Assembly (NCBI GenBank): GCA_045642545.1
Contig: JAZUJB010000076.1
Span: forward strand, 1 to 13,811
Direction of reading: 5' to 3'
Length of the DNA: 13,811 nt
Source: F23-B02 sp045642545
GTDB taxonomy: Bacteria > Bacillota > Clostridia > Oscillospirales > Oscillospiraceae
Shown here: one piece after another, positions 6,955 through 12,785 of the stretch
How positions within the stretch are numbered: position 1 is the first letter of the stretch
Layout: every line of letters begins with the position of its first letter
Translations under genes and position numbers: made by a program
Notes under the pieces: model-generated
Told to the model about the DNA's origin: nothing
Database searches by the model: none
Seen by the model: only the letters and a program-made list of their open reading frames with translations

Positions 6955-8484
6955 TTATTCCCATTCAACCGTTGCGGGCGGCTTGCTTGTGATGTCGTAG
7001 GCAACGCGGGTAACGGATTTGACCTCGTTTGTGATGCGGGAGCTTGCCTTTGCAAGCAGCTCGAAGGGCAGGCGTGACCAGTCTGCGGTCATAAAGTCAT
7101 CGGTGGTAACTGCGCGCAGAATTACGGTGTAGCCGTAGGTGCGTGCATCGCCCATAACGCCGACGCTTCTGCTGCTGTCAAGCACTGCAAAGTACTGGCT
7201 TGTGCAGGTATCCATACCTGCAATGGCCATTTCCTCGCGGAAGATTGCATCAGCCTCGCGGAGAATTGCAAGCTTCTCGGAGGTAATCTCACCGAGAACG
7301 CGGATTGCAAGACCGGGGCCGGGGAAGGGCTGGCGGGATACAAGGTATTCGGGCAGACCGAGTTCTCTGCCGAGACCGCGGACCTCGTCCTTGAAGAGCA
7401 TACGCAGAGGCTCAACGATTTCCTTGAAATCAACAAAATCGGGCAGACCGCCGACATTGTGGTGGCTCTTGATGGTTGCGGATGCGCCGAGACCGGATTC
7501 GATGATGTCGGGGTAGATAGTGCCCTGAGCGAGATAATCGACAGCGCCGATTTTCTTGCCCTCTTCCTCGAATACGCGGATGAATTCTTCGCCTATAATC
7601 TTGCGCTTTCTCTCAGGCTCGGTAACGCCCTTGAGCTTGCCGATAAAGCGCTCCTGTGCGTTTACGCGGATAAAGTTTATGTTCCACTTGGAGAATGCCT
7701 GCTCGACCTCATCGCCCTCGTCCTTGCGCATAAGACCGTGGTCGACGAATACGCAGGTGAGCTGATTGCCGATTGCTTCTGCTAAGAGTGCTGCGCATAC
7801 GGAGGAGTCAACGCCGCCGGAGAGCGCGAGAAGCACCTTGCCGTCGCCGATTTTTTCCTTCAGGGATGCAACTGCCTTCTTGCAGTAGTCGTCCATACTC
7901 CAGTCGCCCTTGCAGCCGCAGATTTCGAACAGGAAGTTGTGCAGAATCTGCGCGCCGAATTCGGTGTGGGTAACCTCGGGGTGGAACTGAACGCTGTAAA
8001 GCTTTCTGCTGTCGTCGCACATTGCGGCGCAGGGGCAGTTATCGGTGTTTGCGATAATGCTGAAGCCCTCGGGAGCGTTCTTGACATAGTCAGTGTGGCT
8101 CATCCAGCAGACACTGTTTTCTGCAACGCCCTTGAAAAGAATGCTGTCCTTAACATAGAGCGGAGTCTTACCGTACTCGCTTATGCTGCCTGCAGAGCAG
8201 ATTTCACCCTTGCCCATCCATGCCATAAGCTGGCAGCCGTAGCAGATGCCGAGAATGGGAATGCCTGCATCGAGAATTGCAGGGTCAAAGTGGGGAGAGG
8301 TCTCGTCATAGACGCTGTTGGGACCACCGGTGAAGATGATGCCCGTATATCCCTCAGCCTTAATCTCGTCAAGGCTGATTCTGTTGAAGCCCTTTACCTC
8401 TGCATATACATGATGCTCGCGAACTCTGCGTGCAATAAGCTGATTATACTGGCCGCCGAAATCCAGTACGAGAATCTTATCCAT
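6955..8484 (-). CDS. guaA: GMP synthase (glutamine-hydrolysing)
   Basis: It converts XMP, ATP and glutamine to GMP in the cytosol, the last step of guanine nucleotide synthesis. The full-length 509-residue enzyme has a class I glutamine amidotransferase domain (residues 1 to about 190) with nucleophile Cys81 in GICYGCQ and His168/Glu170 in QFHPEV. An ATP-pyrophosphatase domain follows, with P-loop LSGGVDSS (221-228), and then the C-terminal dimerisation domain ending ATVEWE. ATG 8482-8484 has a strong GGAGG ribosome binding site. That site lies in the 11-nt gap after the stop codon of a decayed purB fragment, as in a former purB-guaA operon. The nearest plausible promoter is inside that fragment (8618-8646), and the terminator at 6870-6910 ends the transcript. 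No purine riboswitch is recognisable in the leader. Confidence 0.98.
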   Translation of the reverse strand: MDKILVLDFGGQYNQLIARRVREHHVYAEVKGFNRISLDEIKAEGYTGIIFTGGPNSVYDETSPHFDPAILDAGIPILGICYGCQLMAWMGKGEICSAGSISEYGKTPLYVKDSILFKGVAENSVCWMSHTDYVKNAPEGFSIIANTDNCPCAAMCDDSRKLYSVQFHPEVTHTEFGAQILHNFLFEICGCKGDWSMDDYCKKAVASLKEKIGDGKVLLALSGGVDSSVCAALLAEAIGNQLTCVFVDHGLMRKDEGDEVEQAFSKWNINFIRVNAQERFIGKLKGVTEPERKRKIIGEEFIRVFEEEGKKIGAVDYLAQGTIYPDIIESGLGASATIKSHHNVGGLPDFVDFKEIVEPLRMLFKDEVRGLGRELGLPEYLVSRQPFPGPGLAIRVLGEITSEKLAILREADAIFREEMAIAGMDTCTSQYFAVLDSSRSVGVMGDARTYGYTVILRAVTTDDFMTADWSRLPFELLAKASSRITNEVKSVTRVAYDITSKPPATVEWE

Positions 8485-8525
8485 TGTTCCTCCGTTCAGA
8501 CCGAAATCTCTGTAATATTAGTGTC

Positions 8526-8556
8526 AGCTTCGCCGATAATCGGGCGGAGCTTTTTT
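8526..8556 (+). other. Hairpin with plus-strand T tract in the guaA leader
   Basis: AGCTTCG (8526-8532) pairs with CGGAGCT (8545-8551), including one T-G pair. CCGA/TCGG extends the stem with a one-base bulge, and T6 (8551-8556) follows on the plus strand. It resembles a terminator for antisense transcription out of guaA. On the minus strand it is simply a leader hairpin about 40-70 nt before the guaA start. It lies inside former purB coding sequence, so it may have no function. Confidence 0.4.
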
Positions 8557-8617
8557 ATAAACTCGCTGACCTGCCTCGGCAAACCTTGAGTGCAGGTTGC
8601 GTTTTACGGTTTCTATT

Positions 8618-8646
8618 AGTATATTCTCTGTTGCGATAAAAGGCAA
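8618..8646 (-). promoter_or_regulatory. Candidate guaA promoter inside the purB remnant
   Basis: On the minus strand TTGCCT (8641-8646) and TATACT (8618-8623) are 17 bp apart. The start would fall near 8611, giving a guaA leader of about 125 nt. It is the best sigma-A-type promoter I see between guaA and the minus-strand terminator at 8740-8781, which should block any transcription from further upstream. Confidence 0.55.
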
Positions 8647-8739
8647 GTACTCAGAAAGTGTATTTTCGACAACTTTTTCATTAACCTTGAGTCTGCCGAC
8701 AACATTCTGTGTAAGACGGAGGGGTGTATCGGCACACAG

Positions 8740-8781
8740 AAAAAATCAGAAGCTGCCGTAAAAATGCGGCAGCTTCTGATT
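8740..8781 (-). terminator. Minus-strand intrinsic terminator upstream of the purB remnant
   Basis: A 15-bp perfect stem, AATCAGAAGCTGCCG (8744-8758) with its complement (8767-8781), has an 8-nt loop and six T on the minus strand (8740-8745). No intact minus-strand gene lies upstream that it could serve. It abuts the truncated end of the purB fragment, so it may be the leftover terminator of a lost gene. The following AT-rich stretch 8782-8873 shows no gene on either strand. Confidence 0.8.
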
Positions 8782-8873
8782 ACAAAAGGAAAAATAGAGA
8801 GATAAAAAAGAACTTGTCACTAACTGTTTTGAAGTTTAGCACAATAATTTGAATAATTATAATACATATAACA

Positions 8874-8902
8874 TTGTCTTTATCATATTTTTCTGATATG
8901 AT
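8874..8902 (+). promoter_or_regulatory. Candidate promoter of the LysR-type regulator
   Basis: TTGTCT (8874-8879) and TATGAT (8897-8902) have 17-bp spacing, giving a leader of about 38 nt. A TATAAT at 8858-8863 has no good -35 box at the right distance and is the weaker alternative. Confidence 0.55.
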
Positions 8903-8904
8903 AA
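8880..8904. promoter_or_regulatory. Probable LysR operator overlapping its own promoter
   Basis: TTATCATAT (8880-8888) and ATATGATAA (8896-8904) form a perfect 9-bp inverted repeat with a 7-bp centre, which contains the T-N11-A layout typical of LysR-type binding sites. It covers the spacer and -10 box of the candidate promoter, as expected for negative autoregulation. Confidence 0.6.
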
Positions 8905-8946
8905 GCCATCAGCATATTTGTTATTATAAATGTGGGGGGTGTCAGA

Positions 8947-9897
8947 ATGGATTTGCGAACACTCAAATACTTCACGGTGGTTGCTGAGGAGCTTAATATC
9001 ACCCGCGCTGCCGAAAGGCTGAATATGAGTCAGCCGCCGCTGAGCAATCAGCTCAAGGCGCTTGAAGAAGAGCTCGGCACGCAGCTTATTATCCGCGGCA
9101 AAAGATTTCTGCAGCTTACCGAGGCAGGCGCGCTGCTGTACCGCCGCGCGGTGCAGATACTTAATATGACCGAAAAGACGAAGCAGGAGATACACAGCCT
9201 TGACTGCGAGCTCTCGGGCTTTATCAACATCGGCGTTGTTGAGGGCCGTCCGCCCTTTTACATTGCGCGATGGCTCAAGGGATTCAAGGAGGAGTATCCC
9301 AAGGTGCAGTACAGGCTGTGGAACGGCAGTAGTGACGATGTCCTCGACCGAATGAAGGCAGGTCTGCTTGATGTTGCGGTTATAGCCTCGCCGTACAACA
9401 GCGAGCATCTCCACGGCTTTGCCGTCGGAAGAGGGCCGTGGGTTGCGCTTATCTCGCGCGAGCATCCGCTTGCAAAGGCGGAGGGCGATACCGTGCCGCT
9501 GCGCGCGCTCATCGATGAGCCGCTTATCGTGCCCGCAAGAAAGTCGCGTGTTGAGGCAATAAGAAGCTGGTTTCGTGAGGTTGATGCAGAGCCGAATATC
9601 GTCTGCGAGATGTCCAACTACCTTGACGCGGTTGCACTCACCGAACGAAATGTCGGCATAACCATTTTCCCGCAGACAACCTATACCCCCAATGACCTCG
9701 TCGTCTCCAAGGTAATAACGGAGACCGAACGACAGATTGAATACGCGCTTGTGTGGCTCAAGGGCAGAATGCTCCCCGAGCTTGAGCGCGAGTTTGTGGA
9801 CTATGTCAGCGATTCCGTTGAGGAGTACAAAAGACATCCGCAGAACCCGATTGAGATAAACGAGTATCTCCCGCCGGAGAATACTAAATATATGTAA
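8947..9897 (+). CDS. LysR-type transcriptional regulator
   Basis: The 316-residue DNA-binding protein has a winged helix-turn-helix at about residues 18-37 (NITRAAERLNMSQPPLSNQL). The linker helix follows, then the periplasmic-binding-protein-like effector domain from about residue 90 (GVVEGRPPFYIARWLKGF onward). The start was chosen at ATG 8947 because MDLRTLKYF is the usual LysR N-terminus and a GGGGGG ribosome binding site (8934-8939) lies 7 nt before it. An in-frame GTG at 8932 would add five residues but overlaps that site. Its co-inducer and targets are unknown. No intact divergent gene remains on the other side of its promoter, where the purB remnant lies. A terminator shared with the aminotransferase gene follows. 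Confidence 0.93.
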   Translation: MDLRTLKYFTVVAEELNITRAAERLNMSQPPLSNQLKALEEELGTQLIIRGKRFLQLTEAGALLYRRAVQILNMTEKTKQEIHSLDCELSGFINIGVVEGRPPFYIARWLKGFKEEYPKVQYRLWNGSSDDVLDRMKAGLLDVAVIASPYNSEHLHGFAVGRGPWVALISREHPLAKAEGDTVPLRALIDEPLIVPARKSRVEAIRSWFREVDAEPNIVCEMSNYLDAVALTERNVGITIFPQTTYTPNDLVVSKVITETERQIEYALVWLKGRMLPELEREFVDYVSDSVEEYKRHPQNPIEINEYLPPENTKYM

Positions 9898-9904
9898 AAG
9901 AGAA

Positions 9905-9940
9905 AAACACGGCACCACTTTCGTGGTGCCGTGTTTGTTT
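9905..9940. terminator. Shared terminator between LysR gene and the aromatic operon
   Basis: A 14-bp perfect stem (9905-9918 with 9923-9936; core CGGCACCAC/GTGGTGCCG) with loop TTTC is followed by GTTTTTT on the plus strand. A-rich sequence at the left end gives a T-rich tail on the minus strand. It directly abuts the stop codon of the convergent aminotransferase gene. Confidence 0.88.
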
Positions 9941-11128
9941 TTACAGTCCGTACTGCTCAGCCAGCCATTTGAAGGCAGGCAGCGAGCTTTCAATTCTGCT
10001 GAGGGGAACGCAGTAGGCAAGTCTTGCATAGCCGGGGCAGCCGAAGTCATCGCCGGGAACGATAAGCAAATCCTTTTCCATTGCCTTGCGGCAGAAGGCG
10101 TTTGCATCGCCGCCGGGGGTCTTGATGAAAAGATAAAATGCGCCGTCGGGCTTTGCGCATTCATAGCCCATCTCAATCAGCGAATTGTAAATGAGAGTTC
10201 TGTTTTCATCATACTTGGAGATGTCGCAAAGCGCATCTAAGTTTTCCGCAATTGCAAGCTGGAACATCGGCGAAACGCAGACATAGCCGAGCGCTCTGCC
10301 GCCGCCGTAAACTGCGGCTCTTACATTTGCGTAGTCCTCCATTGCCTTGGAAAGAGCGATGTAGCCGACGCGCTCACCGGGGAGGGATACGGACTTGCTG
10401 AAGGAGTAGCAGTAGATTGTGTTGTTGTAGAAGTTGGGGATAAACGGAACCTCAACGCCGCCGTAAACAAGCTCTCTGTAAGGCTCGTCGGCAAGCACAT
10501 AGATGGGATGACCGTACTGCTCCTGCTTCTCGGTCAACACTTTGGCGATGGCCTTTACGCTGTCCTCGGAGAGCACAACGCCGCTGGGGTTGTTCGGGGA
10601 ATTGATGATGACAAGCGCGGTCTTTTCGGTGATTTTTGCCGCGAAAGCATCAATATCCATCTGGAAGCTTTCAAGGTCGCAGAGCACCTCGGTCATAGCT
10701 GCGCCCGTCTGCTCAATGTAAATTCTGTATTCGGGGAAGTAGGGGGCGACAACAAGCGCTTCGTCGCCCTCGGACAGAAGCACCGCGCAGGCAAGCGCAA
10801 GTGCGGAGGATGCTCCGTGAGTCATATAAATATCGCCTGCATCATAATCAGAGCCGAAGTTTTTGTTCAGCTTCTGAGCAATTTTTTCGCGCACGGACTC
10901 AATGCCCGGTGCGGGAGCATAGGCGTGAATCCTGGTGGGGTCTTCTTCGGTGCAAAGACGCTCTAAGGTGTCGAGAAGAGCCTTGGGAGGCGCAATGCTG
11001 GGGCTGCCGATGGTGAAGTCGTAGACATTTTCCTTGCCGACGATTTTTGCACGCTGTGCGCCGTATGCCGCGAGCTCTCTGATGGTGGAGCCGGCATTGC
11101 CCCAAGCGATGTATTTCTCAGATATCAT
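9941..11128 (-). CDS. Class I/II PLP-dependent aminotransferase (probably aromatic)
   Basis: This is a 395-residue fold-type I aminotransferase, cytosolic. Seen: NSPNNPSG at 176-183, Asp214 in ADEPY (pyridine nitrogen), the Schiff-base Lys245 in YSFSKS, Arg253 in GERVGY and the substrate-carboxylate Arg369 in ARLAY. It is the last gene of the aromatic operon. Its ATG overlaps the aroQ stop by 4 nt (ATGA), and a GGAGG site lies upstream. Context suggests that it transaminates phenylpyruvate (or prephenate/4-hydroxyphenylpyruvate). Family sequence alone would equally allow aspartate or broad specificity, so the substrate is inferred from neighbours. Confidence 0.88.
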   Translation of the reverse strand: MISEKYIAWGNAGSTIRELAAYGAQRAKIVGKENVYDFTIGSPSIAPPKALLDTLERLCTEEDPTRIHAYAPAPGIESVREKIAQKLNKNFGSDYDAGDIYMTHGASSALALACAVLLSEGDEALVVAPYFPEYRIYIEQTGAAMTEVLCDLESFQMDIDAFAAKITEKTALVIINSPNNPSGVVLSEDSVKAIAKVLTEKQEQYGHPIYVLADEPYRELVYGGVEVPFIPNFYNNTIYCYSFSKSVSLPGERVGYIALSKAMEDYANVRAAVYGGGRALGYVCVSPMFQLAIAENLDALCDISKYDENRTLIYNSLIEMGYECAKPDGAFYLFIKTPGGDANAFCRKAMEKDLLIVPGDDFGCPGYARLAYCVPLSRIESSLPAFKWLAEQYGL

Positions 11129-11565
11129 TTTGCCGCCTCCAAATAGTTTTTAAGATATATAACCGCCTGTCTGTAACCCTCAAAGCCGAGACCCATATAG
11201 GTCTTGATGCAGGCCATGCCCGCATAGGAAATCTGTCGGAAATCCTCACGGGTGCTGACATCGGAGATATGCACCTCAACTGCGGGAATGCAGACAGCCT
11301 TTAATGCGTCGAGTATTGCTATGCTTGTATGGGTGTATGCCGCGGGGTTGATGACAATGCCGTCAAAGCGGCCGTATGCGCTCTGGATTTTATCCACAAT
11401 CGCGCCCTCGTGGTTTGGCTGAAAAAGCTCGCATTCAATGCCGTTTTCCACGCAGGAGTCCCAAATGAACTTTTTCAGTGCAGCATAGTCCTGACTGCCG
11501 TAAACCGAGGGCTCTCTTATGCCGAGCATATTGATGTTCGGCCCGTTGATTATAAGAAATCTCAT
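11125..11565 (-). CDS. aroQ: 3-dehydroquinate dehydratase, type II
   Basis: It dehydrates 3-dehydroquinate to 3-dehydroshikimate, step three of the shikimate pathway. The 146-residue length is normal for the dodecameric type II enzyme. Seen: INGPNINMLGIREPSVYG at the N-terminus with catalytic Tyr22, substrate-binding INPAAYTHTS (72-81), catalytic His99 in EVHISD and Arg110. The C-terminal segment SYAGMACIKTYMGLG departs from the common SYIS-x-VA pattern. The ATG overlaps the aroE-aroK stop by 4 nt (ATGA) and has a CGGAGG site, which implies translational coupling. The next reaction in the pathway is carried by the AroE half of the upstream fusion. Confidence 0.96.
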   Translation of the reverse strand: MRFLIINGPNINMLGIREPSVYGSQDYAALKKFIWDSCVENGIECELFQPNHEGAIVDKIQSAYGRFDGIVINPAAYTHTSIAILDALKAVCIPAVEVHISDVSTREDFRQISYAGMACIKTYMGLGFEGYRQAVIYLKNYLEAAK

Positions 11566-12785
11566 TTCAGCGCCTCCGTAATAAAGGATACCGTTTCGTC
11601 AATACTTCCGTTGTTGTCAACGCAGATGTCTGCAAAGCGCTCGTAATGCTCGCGGCGCTTTGCGTAAAGCTCTGTAAGGTCGGTTTTCATTGAAATGGGT
11701 CTGCCGTCGCGCTCAAGTCGGTCCAAGTCACGCTTTATCCACACGATAGTGCCGTTCTGATGCAGCAGGGGATAGTTTTCAGCGCGTGTGATGCAACCGC
11801 CGCCGGTTGAGATAATCAGTCCTCCGAGCTTTCCGACATCGGCCATAACCTCGGTTTCGAGCTTGCGGAAATGCTCCTCGCCGAATTTTTCGAATATCTC
11901 GGGAATGCTCATGCCCGCTCGGGAAACTATCTCGGCATCGGTATCGCAGACCTTTCGTCCGAGCAACTCACCGAGACGGTTTGCAACGGTAGTTTTTCCG
12001 CTGCCGGGCATTCCGATGATTACGATGTTCTGCATCTGCCTGCTCAGAACAGACTCAATACGCGAAATTTCACTGTCGGCAATTTTGCTGCCCGTAAACA
12101 GCTCACTGCTGCGCTTTGCCTGAGCAACAAGCATATGAAGTCCGCACGCGCCGGGAATGCCTAACTCCTCAGCCTGCAGCAAAATGGCGGTACGGGCGGG
12201 GTTATATACAACATCGAGCACGCCGCTTAAGTTTTTGAAAGTGCTGAGGTCAACTGCCTTTTCGCCGTTGTTCGGGTACATACCGACGGGGGTTGCGTTG
12301 ACGATTATTCCGGCATCTGCGTGGTTTGAAATGTTGTCGTAGTTGTTTTCGCCTTTGCGTGATATAACGATGACCTCGCCTGCACCGAGCTTTTTAAGCA
12401 CCGCACAGACGGTAACCGAAGCACCGCCACTGCCGAGTACAAGTGCCTTTTTGCCCGCAACGGAAATGCCGCTGCTGTTAATAAGGCTTTCAAAGCCGAA
12501 GGCATCGGTGTTGTCGCCGTAAAGACTGCCGTCGGGCCTTCTTATAATGGTGTTGACGCTGCCGATTGCCCTTGCGCTTTCGGACAGCTCAGCGCAGTAG
12601 GGTATAACGCTCTTCTTGTATGGAATGGTAACATTCAGCCCGTCAAATTCACCGCATCTGAGAAAGTCCTCAAGCTCCTCGGGCTCTTTCTCAAAAAGCA
12701 GGTATTCGTAATCGTTGAGCATCGAGTGAATCTGCGGGGAGTAGCTGTGGCCGAGCTTGCGGCCCAAAAGTCCGCATTTTAGCAT
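11562..12785 (-). CDS. aroE-aroK: Shikimate dehydrogenase-shikimate kinase fusion (AroE-AroK)
   Basis: One 407-residue chain carries two consecutive shikimate-pathway enzymes. Residues 1 to about 247 are AroE: substrate loop SYSPQIH (14-20), catalytic Lys57 in NVTIPYK, Asp94 in NTDAFGF and the NADP motif GSGGAS (118-123). Residues about 252-407 are AroK: Walker A GMPGSGKT (258-265), DTDAE (281-285), Arg307 in FRKLE, STGGG (326-330) and the lid DGRP (360-363). The linker is only a few residues around SRQMQ. ATG 12785 was chosen because GAGGTG lies 5 nt upstream and it overlaps the pheA stop by one base (TGATG). A TTG one codon earlier is possible. Both active sites look intact. Confidence 0.96.
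   Translation of the reverse strand: MLKCGLLGRKLGHSYSPQIHSMLNDYEYLLFEKEPEELEDFLRCGEFDGLNVTIPYKKSVIPYCAELSESARAIGSVNTIIRRPDGSLYGDNTDAFGFESLINSSGISVAGKKALVLGSGGASVTVCAVLKKLGAGEVIVISRKGENNYDNISNHADAGIIVNATPVGMYPNNGEKAVDLSTFKNLSGVLDVVYNPARTAILLQAEELGIPGACGLHMLVAQAKRSSELFTGSKIADSEISRIESVLSRQMQNIVIIGMPGSGKTTVANRLGELLGRKVCDTDAEIVSRAGMSIPEIFEKFGEEHFRKLETEVMADVGKLGGLIISTGGGCITRAENYPLLHQNGTIVWIKRDLDRLERDGRPISMKTDLTELYAKRREHYERFADICVDNNGSIDETVSFITEALK

Larger units (their letters stand above)
8496..8745 (-). pseudogene. purB: Decayed C-terminal fragment of adenylosuccinate lyase (purB)
   Basis: Minus-strand translation from 8745 gives an uninterrupted stretch with FLCADTPLRLTQN, KVVENTLSEYLPF and IATENILIETVK. 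This is the conserved core that in adenylosuccinate lyases reads about ADT-x3-LQN, then LPFMATENI and VK. After VKR the expected GG-x-RQ helix and roughly 50 residues are missing. Similarity resumes in another frame with GLPRQVSEFIKKLRPI, matching the family's C-terminal GRAPQQV segment, and ends at TGA 8496-8498. The first frame instead runs to TGA 8524-8526. Everything N-terminal of the FLxADT region is absent, with a TGA immediately upstream. So the piece is N-truncated, internally deleted and frameshifted, and cannot encode an enzyme. The stop lies 11 nt before guaA, which suggests that both were once co-transcribed. The family call rests on motif recall, not on an alignment run here. Confidence 0.85.

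Noticed and set aside
7939..8589. A 216-codon plus-strand open frame across the guaA 5' end
   Set aside because: It is antisense to guaA and to the purB remnant. No homology is recognisable and it has no ribosome binding site.
8580..8640. Purine riboswitch upstream of guaA, suggested by CCGTAAA on the minus strand
   Set aside because: The other conserved blocks of the purine aptamer are absent and the sequence is explained as purB coding remnant.
8857..10176. A 439-codon open frame on the minus strand across the LysR gene and the end of the aminotransferase gene
   Set aside because: It is antisense to two clear genes, is low in recognisable domains and rich in Cys/Arg/His as typical for shadow frames, and spans a strong bidirectional terminator.
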